NCBI GenBank assembly: GCA_003857395.1
Contig: RPRC01000116.1
Span: 1 to 26,799 of the forward strand
From: Geobacter sp.
Lineage (GTDB): Bacteria; Desulfobacterota; Desulfuromonadia; Geobacterales; Geobacteraceae
DNA: 26,799 bases
Reading direction: 5' to 3'
Shown: piece after piece, positions 16,647 through 24,542 of the stretch
Numbering within the stretch: the stretch's first letter is position 1
How the letters are laid out: each line of letters begins with the position of its first letter
Notes under the pieces: generated by a model
Seen by the model: the letters and a program-made list of their open reading frames with translations, nothing else
What the model was told of the DNA's origin: nothing
Database searches by the model: none
Translations under genes and position numbers: made by a program

Positions 16647-16674
16647 ATTGTAATTTAAATGAGCCTCTTGTAAA
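16647..16674 (-). promoter_or_regulatory. predicted hybrid promoter for the glf cassette
   Basis: On the minus strand TTTACA (16669-16674) and TACAAT (16647-16652) are 16 bases apart; each differs from the sigma-70 consensus at one position. The -35 lies inside the IS-end-like 20-mer and the -10 in the flanking DNA, 22 bases before the glf-like ATG. This is the arrangement of IS-derived hybrid promoters. Prediction from sequence only. Confidence 0.45.
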
Positions 16675-16678
16675 AGTG

Positions 16679-16714
16679 TATGCAGAAACATGAATACATT
16701 GGCAATTCTGCATA
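16679..16714. repeat. 9-bp perfect inverted repeat inside the IS fragment
   Basis: TATGCAGAA (16679-16687) and TTCTGCATA (16706-16714) are exact complements around 18 bases. It lies between the IS end and the transposase start, where subterminal hairpins or regulatory sites of an IS can occur. No role is assigned. Confidence 0.5.
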
Positions 16715-16783
16715 AAAGTCGAGCTCCACAGGTAACAATCTGATTTATTATTTTGCGAGACAAATAATAAAAGGAGGCTACCG

Positions 16784-17185
16784 ATGAAGCTCAAGGAAAG
16801 AATATCATGGTTGATGGGGACAGTACAGCAAAGCCTGTTTCGCCATCTTTACAAATGCCTTCCCGAACCGCTTACGGAACGAGAGAAGCATCTGGTCAAG
16901 ATCCTTGAGATTATTCAGATTGATAAATACGTACCTGCCACTGCCAGCCGGCAGTGGTTGGGACGACCAATTAAAGAGCGCGAAGCAATTGCCCGGGCCT
17001 TTGTTGCCAAGGCGAACTTGAAGTATCAACACACCAGTTCTTTGTGAAACGAATTACAGAGCACCCTGAACCTGCGGTTCATCTGCGGTTTTGCCAGGAG
17101 AAAGGATGTACCTTCCGAGGCGACATTCTCCAGAGCGTTTGGCGAGTTTGCCACAGCCGGACTGGGAGTTATTGTCCGTCCCTGA
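16784..17185 (+). pseudogene. IS5/IS1182-like transposase fragment with internal stop
   Basis: About 133 codons with TGA at codon 88 and no frameshift: the homology simply carries on past it. Motifs are EREAIARAFVAKA before the stop and DVPSEATFSRAFGEFA after it, both typical of DUF772-type DDE transposases. A good AAAGGAGG precedes the ATG. All catalytic DDE residues are missing, so it cannot be active. Confidence 0.72.
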
Positions 17186-17220
17186 AAAGATTCCGCACTG
17201 TCAGTTTATTATGAGCAAAA

Positions 17221-18201
17221 TTACAGCTGACGAATTCTCGTAATAAAACTTGTTGTGAACACGTTAACAATATTCCCCGCAACATCATACAATATTCCAT
17301 CTTGTTTGCCGCTCGTAACTCGATTGCAGTGCATAACCGCATCAAAAATCTGTTTGTAACAATCATTCTGTAAAATTGTTACTTTTGTGGCAAGAAGTGA
17401 CTCAAGCCAGGCCACTTCTCCCCCAATCCGCTGCAGAGAGTTAAGGTCAGTGGCCAGAATCTCGTTTAAATCAATGTTTTCCCCGTAGCGCAACGCATAT
17501 TTCAGAGCAATTTCATCGATACGTGGAATATTGTCAAAACAGTATTCCCCCAACATCTTCAAGTGGAATCCTATATTATCACGATTCATAATCAGCGCCA
17601 CATTACCAATAATCAATTTTTTCATTAATTGCGCCTCTGACCTGATTGGCATGTGGAGCAAGGGAAATGACGATATAACTGACTGTAGGCGCCGTGATCT
17701 CTTGATGTTGTGGTTTCCGTTATCTACACGTATCCTGCCGAATTTCTTCTTAACAGCACGAAAAATAGCCACCTTGCTAATTTTTGATCGGTAAGGTGGT
17801 GCAGTAACAAGCCTTCCCTCATGATCGAGCACCATGTTATCCCAGTGCATATAAATCAGTTCAGTATCAAGCAGTTTCAAGCAGACCTTAAGCGAAGCTG
17901 CATCAGGGAAAGGAAGGAATTCATCGGCATCAAGCATGAAAATAACATCAGGATCTTCCAGAGAAAAACAGGTGTTCACCAGAAAAGAAACAAGCGCGGA
18001 TTGGATAAATGACTTTGATTTCAGTCGAAACAGCCTTATTTTATCTGTATGCGTGGCTTTTTCTAATAGCTTTTCATAGGTTCCATCACTGGAGAAATTA
18101 TCGCATAGATAAACGAAATCAAAACATGACACAACATGATCTAGGAATACATCAATAATATCTATTTCATTTTTCACTACCGCAACAACAGCAGTTTTCA
18201 T
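17221..18201 (-). CDS. family 2 glycosyltransferase
   Basis: A 326-residue GT2-like enzyme of the Glyco_tranf_2_4 kind. It opens KTAVVAVVKNEIDIIDVFLD, continues DNFSSDGTYEKL, and has the metal-binding DADEF motif at about 91-95 (VIFMLDADEFLPFPD). It would transfer a sugar in the cytoplasm during O-antigen, capsule or LPS outer-core assembly. The acceptor and sugar cannot be read. The C-terminal ~45 residues are matched by the relic at 13479-13665, so a related gene once existed on the other side of the cassette. It starts 39 bases after the methyltransferase stop, with a G-rich stretch ahead of the ATG. Confidence 0.85.
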   Translation of the reverse strand: MKTAVVAVVKNEIDIIDVFLDHVVSCFDFVYLCDNFSSDGTYEKLLEKATHTDKIRLFRLKSKSFIQSALVSFLVNTCFSLEDPDVIFMLDADEFLPFPDAASLKVCLKLLDTELIYMHWDNMVLDHEGRLVTAPPYRSKISKVAIFRAVKKKFGRIRVDNGNHNIKRSRRLQSVISSFPLLHMPIRSEAQLMKKLIIGNVALIMNRDNIGFHLKMLGEYCFDNIPRIDEIALKYALRYGENIDLNEILATDLNSLQRIGGEVAWLESLLATKVTILQNDCYKQIFDAVMHCNRVTSGKQDGILYDVAGNIVNVFTTSFITRIRQL

Positions 18202-18240
18202 CTTAGTCCACCACCCCTTGCTCAGTACTGCATTTCAGTC

Positions 18241-18876
18241 TCACTTAACTCCCCGTATCAAGTACTGATACTCAAAAAAAGATTTCACAAAACAAGGAAG
18301 CATTTTATTTAAAAATTGCGATTTCCGGCTCTTACCAAGACCTGTTGGCAAGACCATATCAACAGTAAAACCGGCAGAACTTAACAATTCAATGGCGCTT
18401 TGACGAACAAAAAAACGCAAGTGCGACTTATCAAGAAGTCCTGACTTTTCATATGTCCATTGCCCTTTAAAAAGCAACGGAAAAATCACCTTTTTGTTTC
18501 TCACATTTGGAAGGCTGACAATAATCGATCCATCCCATTTAAGTAAATCACGGAGATTTACGACCACCCCCCAAGGATCAATTGTATGTTCAAGGACATC
18601 CAGGCACAAAATCAGATCGAGAGAATTTTTTTCAATCGGCAAATCCATTGATTCAATATTGCCAAGAAATATTTCGTCAACAACTTTACGAGCTTCTGCA
18701 GCGGCAAAGGACGAAATTTCAACCCCGCAAGCCCATCTGCAGTTTTTATGTTCTTTCAACCACTCCAAGGTCTTGCCAGTTCCACAACCAATTTCCAGAA
18801 CCTTGTCTAAATTATCTGGGAGCAAGGATACTATTTCAGACCTAGTATAGCTGAAATAATTATCAGAAACATCCAT
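18241..18876 (-). CDS. class I SAM-dependent methyltransferase
   Basis: A 211-residue methyltransferase. Motif I is KVLEIGCGTGKTLEWL, the acidic end of strand 2 is GVEISS, motif II is LDLILCLDVLEHTIDPWGVV, and the later strand is SIIVSLPNVRN. This follows the Methyltransf_11/23 fold found in many O-antigen and capsule clusters, where members methylate sugars. GGAGG seven bases ahead fixes the ATG at 18876 rather than the TTG at 18882. The gene lies 22 bases after a GT2 gene, so the methylation probably acts on a sugar of the same glycan, which is inferred from context. Confidence 0.85.
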   Translation of the reverse strand: MDVSDNYFSYTRSEIVSLLPDNLDKVLEIGCGTGKTLEWLKEHKNCRWACGVEISSFAAAEARKVVDEIFLGNIESMDLPIEKNSLDLILCLDVLEHTIDPWGVVVNLRDLLKWDGSIIVSLPNVRNKKVIFPLLFKGQWTYEKSGLLDKSHLRFFVRQSAIELLSSAGFTVDMVLPTGLGKSRKSQFLNKMLPCFVKSFFEYQYLIRGVK

Positions 18877-18898
18877 CGACAAACCTCCCCTTCGGTTG

Positions 18899-19834
18899 CT
18901 ATAAAGATACTCTTTTTATTATTTCAAAATCCTTGACCAGGAATAAAGCTTTTCGCTTTCTTCTTGCCCTTACAACTTCAGGGAGATGACAGAAGGCCAT
19001 GAACGTGCCGATAAGTTTATATTTTCTGAAAGATACTATATCCCAGACTAATGAAGGGAGAAAAAACAATATATATAGGAACACCAATTTCACATCGGAA
19101 ATATTCAACCACAAAAAGATGATCTTATTTTTTGCGGCTATAAATTTAATTTTACGTCTTTTGTTATACTTACTTATCGTTGTGTTTGCTTCATGCAATA
19201 CCGAACAACCAGGTTCTAGCACGCATCTCCAACCAGCTTTCCAGGCTCGATAAGATAAGTCAACATCTTCAACATAGAATGGTTTGTATATGGGATCAAA
19301 ACCACCTAATTGAAGCAATTTTTGCCTATCATAACAGGAAGAACCTCCTGATGAGAAAAAAAGCGGCACTTCCTGACGGGAATCAATCTTGGCAAGTTGC
19401 ACACAGCGGTCCGTAAACCAGCAAAAACCAGGCTTTAGTCTATAGATCGCCTGATTATATCCGTTACGGGGGTCTATTATGTTTGGCGTAACAGCAAAAA
19501 CATCAAAATCGTTAAAGCGCGGTAATATTTTTTCAAATACGTTCTTATCAACAGTAACATCAGTATTAAGAGCCATGACGATATCGTTCTGAGCCAAAAA
19601 TATTCCTCTGTTGATTGTCTCAGCAAAACCCATATTTTTTTCGTTGCTTAATACAATAATGTCAGAATATTTTGTTTTGACAAAACTGACAGACAAGTCA
19701 GTACTAGCATCATCAACAACAATTATCTCCCATCTTGTTTTAGCAAATACAAGCGCCTCAATCAAAGGTGGAATATTTTTTTCAAGCAAATCAATTCCAT
19801 TATAATTTGGTATTACTACAGAGATAGTTTTCAT
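18899..19834 (-). CDS. family 2 glycosyltransferase (rhamnosyltransferase-like)
   Basis: A 311-residue GT2. The fold begins ISVVIPNYNGIDLLEKNIPP; IIVVDDASTD and MGFAETINRG follow; MALNTDVTV contains the usual DxD position, and YVEDVDLSYRAWKAGWRC is the family's ED(V)DLxxR element. A hydrophobic helix near 250-268 (LVFLYILFFLPSLVWDI) and a basic C-terminus suggest membrane association. This resembles rhamnosyl and related transferases of O-antigen clusters; the sugar is unknown. Only six bases separate it from the upstream GT4 gene. No strong ribosome site precedes the ATG, so coupling is likely. Confidence 0.88.
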   Translation of the reverse strand: MKTISVVIPNYNGIDLLEKNIPPLIEALVFAKTRWEIIVVDDASTDLSVSFVKTKYSDIIVLSNEKNMGFAETINRGIFLAQNDIVMALNTDVTVDKNVFEKILPRFNDFDVFAVTPNIIDPRNGYNQAIYRLKPGFCWFTDRCVQLAKIDSRQEVPLFFSSGGSSCYDRQKLLQLGGFDPIYKPFYVEDVDLSYRAWKAGWRCVLEPGCSVLHEANTTISKYNKRRKIKFIAAKNKIIFLWLNISDVKLVFLYILFFLPSLVWDIVSFRKYKLIGTFMAFCHLPEVVRARRKRKALFLVKDFEIIKRVSL

Positions 19835-19840
19835 TGTTAT

Positions 19841-20908
19841 TCAGTTCGTGCTTTTATAGATATTTTCATAATTAGTTATCATATTATCAATTGTAAATTT
19901 ATTACTAACCGACTTTTTTGCCTGCTCTCTCATTTTAGAATATCTATCTTTGTCCTTTAGAAGTGATAGTATCTCCTGAAGCAACTCAGCGAACGTGTCT
20001 TTAAGGTATCCATTTTCACCCTGTTCAATTATTTCAGGATACCCCCCGGAACGATATCCCAAAAAGGGTGTACCTGCCGCCAGTCCCTCTAAAACACTCA
20101 GGCCGAAGCCTTCTCGACGGAAAGCGCTTAAGTTCAAATCCAAACCAGCCAAAGCATGTTTCATTTCAGCATGTGGTATGCTACCTGTAAACAACACCGA
20201 CTCTGCAACTCCCAATTGTTCGGCTTTTTTTTCAAGAAATTTTCTTTTACTATCGTCACGTCCGATAATCAAGAGCATGACATCAGGAAATTCATCCTTA
20301 ATGAAAGGCAATAACTCAATCAGTTCTTCTTGGTTCTTATAAAAATACCCAACTACGCCAAGCAGGGGCCCCTTGCCGATTAATTCGGACCACCGGCACC
20401 AGAAGTCTTCATGCAAGTGTTCAAATTCAGTAGGATCTATCCCATTGTGCACAACATTGATTTTAGAATCCAACTTCAGAAAGCGTTCGGTCATCCCATC
20501 TGCTATATATTTAGAAACAGCAGCGATCCTGTCAGGCAAATTAATCACAAAGAAGGTAGATTTGCAAAGCCGGCAATGTTGGGTAAGCACTAACGGCAGT
20601 TTTCCTGAAAAATAACCGACAATTTTCCCAACCAGCAAGTCGTGGTTGCGGTGGACATGAACCAGGTCAAACTTTTCATTCCGGGCAATGCGTATCATTT
20701 TTATGATGCTTTGGAGCAGTCGAAAACTTTTTCTTTGAAAGGCCCATACATTAAAGTCCGCCCGGACGAACTTTGTAACAGTTTCGGAACCTTCATCAAG
20801 AAACATCACAACGTAATGGCCGCGATTCCGGAGACCTGTGGCCAGAGAGAATAACATTTCTTCAGCCCCACCCCACCCCTTGCTGTTATCAACAAGCAGT
20901 ATCCTCAT
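19841..20908 (-). CDS. family 4 glycosyltransferase
   Basis: A 355-residue GT4 with the N-terminal acceptor domain (RILLVDNSKGWGGAEEMLFS; LVHVHRNHDLLVGKIVG) and a C-terminal nucleotide-sugar domain (GVVGYFYKNQEELIELLPFI; LFTGSIPHAEM; EGFGLSVLEGLAAGTPFLGY). The EGFGLSVLE segment is the E-x7-E donor-binding motif. It is a retaining transferase acting at the inner face of the membrane. The upstream gene (20910-22010) is clearly related, sharing the GWGG opening and the HAGIDP/NGI-type middle, so the two probably came from duplication. One base separates them. AGGT about nine bases ahead supports the ATG. Confidence 0.9.
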   Translation of the reverse strand: MRILLVDNSKGWGGAEEMLFSLATGLRNRGHYVVMFLDEGSETVTKFVRADFNVWAFQRKSFRLLQSIIKMIRIARNEKFDLVHVHRNHDLLVGKIVGYFSGKLPLVLTQHCRLCKSTFFVINLPDRIAAVSKYIADGMTERFLKLDSKINVVHNGIDPTEFEHLHEDFWCRWSELIGKGPLLGVVGYFYKNQEELIELLPFIKDEFPDVMLLIIGRDDSKRKFLEKKAEQLGVAESVLFTGSIPHAEMKHALAGLDLNLSAFRREGFGLSVLEGLAAGTPFLGYRSGGYPEIIEQGENGYLKDTFAELLQEILSLLKDKDRYSKMREQAKKSVSNKFTIDNMITNYENIYKSTN

Positions 20909-20909
20909 A

Positions 20910-22010
20910 CTATAAGGTACCTGAGAGCTTTCGGTAAAAAGCTAGGTAGTTCTGTCCCATTCCCTGAACTGAGTATTTCATTTTCACCAGTTCATATCCG
21001 TCAACCCCCATGGAAAAGCGATTTTCGTGATCATTCAGCAAATCAATTACAGCTGCTATAAAATCATCACTTCTTCCGTCAACCAGAACACCAGCATGCG
21101 TTCCTTTAAATATATCGACAAATCCTCCCTCGTTATAAGCAACGACAGGTGTTCCTGCGGCCAAACTCTCCAGATGCACAACACCGAAGCCCTCATTGCG
21201 ATAAGTGGTTACCGACAGGTCAAGATCATAAAATAAATCAGGAATTTTCTCCCGTGGAACCTTCCCTGTAAAAATAACATCGTTCTCGACACCTAACATG
21301 TCAATCTTTGCCAGCAGAGGATCAAGAAGAGCCCTGTCACTGTTATCCCCGACAAAGACAACCTTGAGTGCAGGAAAAGACTGTTTAAGTTGAGGGATCA
21401 TATCCACAAACTCCCCTTGGTTTTTAAAGAAATCACCTACCATTCCAATGAGCGGGAAACCATCCTTCTGAAAGAAACGGCGGTGGCGGTCAAAATTAAA
21501 CTTGTCGACAGAAGGAGGCCCCCCGATGGCTATGCCATTATAAAGCACGCTGACTTTTCCGGTGAATCCAGGATTTGCCTGGAGTAAACGGGACCGAACG
21601 TGTTCCGAGACGCAAATAATGGCATCAACCGAACCAAGCAGAAGCTGCTTCCTGGTTGTTGCCGTGTGATAACTCATCATAAGCCTTCCGGATTTACGAC
21701 ACGGAAATGCAATCTTCCAAGCTAGTGCTGTTAGCAGGAGGTCATGTTCGCGATTTATTGAGACAATATCGAATCGTTCACGGCGTAAGAGAACAACCAA
21801 CTGCTGAAGAGCTAGCAAATCCTTCAAGCCATGTCCGGGAAGCTGGTGCACGGACACTCCCAACTCACGGAACCTGGTGCTTGATTTTGAACCGAACCTC
21901 ACTACAAAGTGCACTTCCACGCCATTGTGCAAAAGCTCGATAACTAGATCCTTGAGGTGCTCCTGCCCGCCACCCCAGCCCTTGTCGTTATTTATGAAAA
22001 GAATCTTCAA
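20910..22010 (-). CDS. family 4 glycosyltransferase, TTG start proposed
   Basis: A 366-residue GT4 with KILFINNDKGWGGGQEHLKD at the N-terminus, VSINREHDLLL, LYNGIAIGG, IFTGKVPREKIPD and the donor motif EGFGVVHLESLAAGTPVVAY. The open frame extends 88 codons further upstream, but that part runs antisense across an IS630 relic and shows no homology to the family. I place the start at TTG (22008-22010), directly before the first Rossmann strand, which equals the start of the sister gene; GAGGG lies about 10 bases ahead. The frame ends one base before the sister GT4. Sugar and acceptor unknown. Confidence 0.85.
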   Translation of the reverse strand: MKILFINNDKGWGGGQEHLKDLVIELLHNGVEVHFVVRFGSKSSTRFRELGVSVHQLPGHGLKDLLALQQLVVLLRRERFDIVSINREHDLLLTALAWKIAFPCRKSGRLMMSYHTATTRKQLLLGSVDAIICVSEHVRSRLLQANPGFTGKVSVLYNGIAIGGPPSVDKFNFDRHRRFFQKDGFPLIGMVGDFFKNQGEFVDMIPQLKQSFPALKVVFVGDNSDRALLDPLLAKIDMLGVENDVIFTGKVPREKIPDLFYDLDLSVTTYRNEGFGVVHLESLAAGTPVVAYNEGGFVDIFKGTHAGVLVDGRSDDFIAAVIDLLNDHENRFSMGVDGYELVKMKYSVQGMGQNYLAFYRKLSGTL

Positions 22011-22107
22011 ATCCTTTTTACCCTCGTTAAACCCCTGAAAATATACGGTTCTACAAATTAAATAGGCAGTCCACCCTAACACAGATGTAATTAACCGGTA
22101 TTGAGGG

Positions 22108-22344
22108 TCTAAAATACCAGAAAATCCCAGGCAAACAGCCACTCTTAGCAAGGCGCAAATGCAGAAGGTTTTTGATATTGTTACTTCGAAGAACCCACTA
22201 CAGTTGAAATTTGCCTTTGCACTGTGGACCAGGGCCATGGTGAGGGTTCTGATTCTTGACCAGCTTGGAATCAATCTAAGCGAAGTTTCCGTCGGTCGCC
22301 TGCTTCATGAACTGGGTTTGACGCCTCAGCGGCCTACTCTATGA
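22108..22344 (+). mobile_element. IS630-family transposase relic
   Basis: The plus-strand frame gives PRQTATLSKAQMQKVF, then DIVTSKNPLQLKFAFALWTR, AMVRVLILDQLGINLS and EVSVGRLLHELGLTPQRP, then TGA at 22342-22344. This is the second helix-turn-helix region of IS630-type transposases (TSKNPLQL...WTR.MV, SVGRLL..LGLTPQRP). Only about 78 codons survive; the upstream helix-turn-helix, catalytic DDE part and both IS ends are gone. It lies between the FkbM relic and a GT4, opposite to both, and explains most of this 374-base gap. The remaining bases show nothing I recognise. Confidence 0.78.
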
Positions 22345-22384
22345 CAAGACGCCGCTGCGCGGAGTGCGGTGCTAATCAGGTTAA

Positions 22385-23128
22385 TTATTGGGCTTGATAG
22401 CTTTTATCAGAAAACGGATAACAAACCAACTCCCGAGTTGTTTGTACATCGTTTCCAAGAATTGGTTCAAGCCGGTAATCCCTATCCTGCAAAAAGCTGC
22501 AGCATTTCCGATGCACTTCGTCCCCATGAGTTGACAGGTAAATCACCGGTTTCTTATCGGTAATCAGCTGATTCGCTCCGGTCAAAACTAGCATACCAGC
22601 GCCTTCAGCATCAATTTTGATAAAATCCGGACTGACTCCCTTCTCTTTGACAATGTCATCCAGTCGAACAGTCTGCACCTTAAATGCCCCTTCATTCGAA
22701 AGGTGCCCTGTCCCGCTGCCAGATCCTAATGCAAAGAATGAGTAACCTTTTTCATCGCCGACTGCACACTCCATCAAGGCAACATTTTCTGCCAGGTTAA
22801 TTTTTACATGTTTGTCCAGATGGGTAAAATTGTCGGGGTTTGGGTTCAAATGCGAAAACTTTCCCTTCTGAACTTACAAGTACCGATGACAATAAAGTAT
22901 AATAGCCGTCATGAGCACCCACATCAAAAACGACGTTCCCTGGCTTTATTAGCTTTTCAAACAAGAGAGTCTGCTCAGTCTCATAGGATGCAAACATTAA
23001 CCTCAATATTTTACCACCTGCACTTAATAGCCACTTGTTACCTTTGAGTGTTCCCTTAACAAATGGTAGATACGGTTAAAGCCCGGATAATTTATTAATT
23101 GTCTCCCTGGTTTATTTCCAATCAACAT
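22385..23128 (-). pseudogene. FkbM-family methyltransferase with two frameshifts
   Basis: Three consecutive frames together make one FkbM protein. Frame one starts at ATG 23128, MLIGNKPGRQLINYPGFNR plus IYHLL. Frame two takes over near 23055-23068 with KGTLKGNKWLLSAGGKIL and the SAM motif VVFDVGAHDGYYTLLSS up to VFAFEP. Frame three resumes near 22840 with NPDNFTHLDKHVKINL and runs through the family's VRLDDIV and DFIKIDAEGAGMLVLTGA to TAA at 22385-22387. The second shift fits one extra A in CCCAAACCCC. FkbM enzymes O-methylate sugars. The start lies seven bases after the GT9 stop, so it belonged to that operon. Sequencing error is possible for one site, less so for two. Confidence 0.8.
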
Positions 23129-23135
23129 AATCCTG

Positions 23136-24263
23136 TTATTTCACATTGATATTAGTCAGTTCCTGCGTTGACTCGCTGACTTTATCGAGCACATCCGAAA
23201 CACTTATTGCTTCGACACATTCAGGGGTTAACCTGTGCGAAGGCTTACATTCCTGAAAGAATTTTTGCTTACAGGGACTGCAGGGAAACTCCTTATAAAT
23301 TACCGAGCATTTAGCACCCCAAGGTCCAAATTTAAGAGGTGATTGTGGTCCGAATAATGCTATCAATGGTATCTGCATAGCTGCAGCAAGATGCATTATG
23401 CCGCTATCATTACAAATTAGCAGAGAACATCTGGCAAGGAGAGCCATTGACTCTCGTAAACTTGTGCTTCCAACAGCCATGATTGGTGCAGGGCTGACAT
23501 TCATCTGAAAAGCTTTGGCAGCAGCGACATCTCTTTGCCCACCAAAAACGAGTATACGCACCTGATATAACTCCTGCAACCGATTGGCGAGATTGATGAA
23601 GTTGTCAATATGCCAGGCTCTTGAAGGATTAGCCGCGAAAGGATGAAGTGCAAACACTACGTCATTTGACCCAACAGCAGACTGCCGAAAGAAGTCATCC
23701 GCAAAAGTTTTCTCGCTCTCGCTAAGCCAAGCTTCAAGATAGTCGTCAATAATAGCAATATTGTCTGCGCGCAGCACATCCAGAAAATTCTGTACTTCAT
23801 GCTGGTCATGACGGTAGGGAACTTTCTTTGTCAAGAGCAGACCGCGACCCTCAGTGTTGAATCCAATTCTTTCAGGAGCCCCAGTGAAACGGGCAATAAG
23901 TGCACTTGAGAGTGAGCGTTTCAGAACATATACCTTGTCAAAGCAACCAGCCCGCAATTCTTTAAGAAAGGACCATTTAGCCTTTAGTTTCCGATGCGTC
24001 CCCTGACTATCCGCATGGATCGTAACCGGATCCCAGTAGACCATTTCGTCCACGTAAGGTATCCCCTTCACCACGTCCGAAGAACCAGGAGCAACCACCC
24101 AAACAATATATGCATCAGGTTCTGCGTAACGCAGATTCCTCAGGAAGGGAACTGTCAGGATGGTATCTCCGATAAAACGATAACGCAAGACAAGGATACG
24201 CTTCTTGACTCCCATCATCCCCTGCTTGACTTCTCCAGTGTTTATTTTTTTCTCCGACTGCAA
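23136..24263 (-). CDS. family 9 glycosyltransferase, LPS heptosyltransferase-like
   Basis: A 375-residue GT9. The N-terminal domain begins RILVLRYRFIGDTILTVPFL and contains IVWVVAPGSSDVV; the C-terminal ADP-heptose-type domain has FALHPFAANPSRAWHIDNF, LLICNDSGIMHLAAAMQIPL and IALFGPQSPLKFGPWG, followed by a Cys-rich PCSPCKQKFFQEC near 325-340. This pattern fits heptosyltransferases adding core heptose to Kdo-lipid A, consistent with waaA and lpxK upstream, but waaF/waaC/waaQ cannot be told apart. TTG at 24263 has GAGGA six bases ahead and lies two bases after the Trm112 gene; an internal ATG pair at 24218/24215 is the alternative start. Confidence 0.88.
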   Translation of the reverse strand: MQSEKKINTGEVKQGMMGVKKRILVLRYRFIGDTILTVPFLRNLRYAEPDAYIVWVVAPGSSDVVKGIPYVDEMVYWDPVTIHADSQGTHRKLKAKWSFLKELRAGCFDKVYVLKRSLSSALIARFTGAPERIGFNTEGRGLLLTKKVPYRHDQHEVQNFLDVLRADNIAIIDDYLEAWLSESEKTFADDFFRQSAVGSNDVVFALHPFAANPSRAWHIDNFINLANRLQELYQVRILVFGGQRDVAAAKAFQMNVSPAPIMAVGSTSLRESMALLARCSLLICNDSGIMHLAAAMQIPLIALFGPQSPLKFGPWGAKCSVIYKEFPCSPCKQKFFQECKPSHRLTPECVEAISVSDVLDKVSESTQELTNINVK

Positions 24264-24265
24264 TT

Positions 24266-24436
24266 CTATTCCTCACTGAGCTTTTCGGCTTCTTCCACAA
24301 GGAGTACCGGAATACCTTGGCGAATTGGATATCTCAACCGGCATGCCTCACATACAAGTGATTCTCCAGCACTCTGAAGGGATCCCTTACACTTTGGGCA
24401 GGCGAGAATATCCAGCATCTCTTCTGAAAGTTCCAT
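24266..24436 (-). CDS. Trm112/YcaR family small protein
   Basis: A 56-residue protein too short for most gene lists: MELSEEMLDILACPKCKGSL at the start, LVCEACRLRYPIRQGIPVLL in the middle, acidic end. CPKC and CEAC form a zinc-ribbon-like pair (Cys13, Cys16 and Cys33, Cys36). It is a UPF0434/Trm112 family member, like E. coli YcaR, which also sits next to lpxK. Eukaryotic and archaeal Trm112 activates methyltransferases; the bacterial role is not settled. AGGAG seven bases before the ATG supports the start. It lies between lpxK (106-base gap) and the GT9 gene. Confidence 0.9.
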   Translation of the reverse strand: MELSEEMLDILACPKCKGSLQSAGESLVCEACRLRYPIRQGIPVLLVEEAEKLSEE

Positions 24437-24542
24437 GTATCACTCCTGAATTACCGCGTTGATCAGTCACCAAAGTCACCAGCCCCAGTAGAGCAGGACC
24501 GAGATTGGAAATAAAATATAGTGCCACAACTTGGGTACAATG

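Larger units (their letters stand above)
16658..17185 (+). mobile_element. dead IS fragment: terminal sequence plus truncated DDE transposase
   Basis: The left edge is the IS-end-like AATGAGCCTCTTGTAAAAGT (16658-16677). Next is an inverted repeat at 16679-16714, then AAAGGAGG and a transposase ATG at 16784. The frame reads through LGRPIKEREAIARAFVAKA, meets TGA at 17045-17047, and continues in the same frame with LRFICGFARRKDVPSEATFS and RAFGEFATAGLG before ending at TGA 17183-17185. That order is the N-terminal region of IS5/IS1182-like (DUF772-type) transposases. The catalytic domain and the other IS end are gone; the downstream DNA runs straight into the GT2 gene's end. It accounts for most of this 595-base gap. 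Confidence 0.72.

Noticed and set aside
16626..16763. 46-codon N-terminal extension of the glf-like frame
   Set aside because: It crosses the IS-end-like sequence and predicted promoter, has no ribosome site, and precedes a complete Rossmann start.
22011..22274. 88-codon N-terminal extension of the GT4 frame
   Set aside because: It is antisense to the IS630 relic and the sister GT4 lacks it.
22797..23006. A separate 69-residue protein
   Set aside because: It is the middle segment of the frameshifted FkbM gene, not an independent gene.
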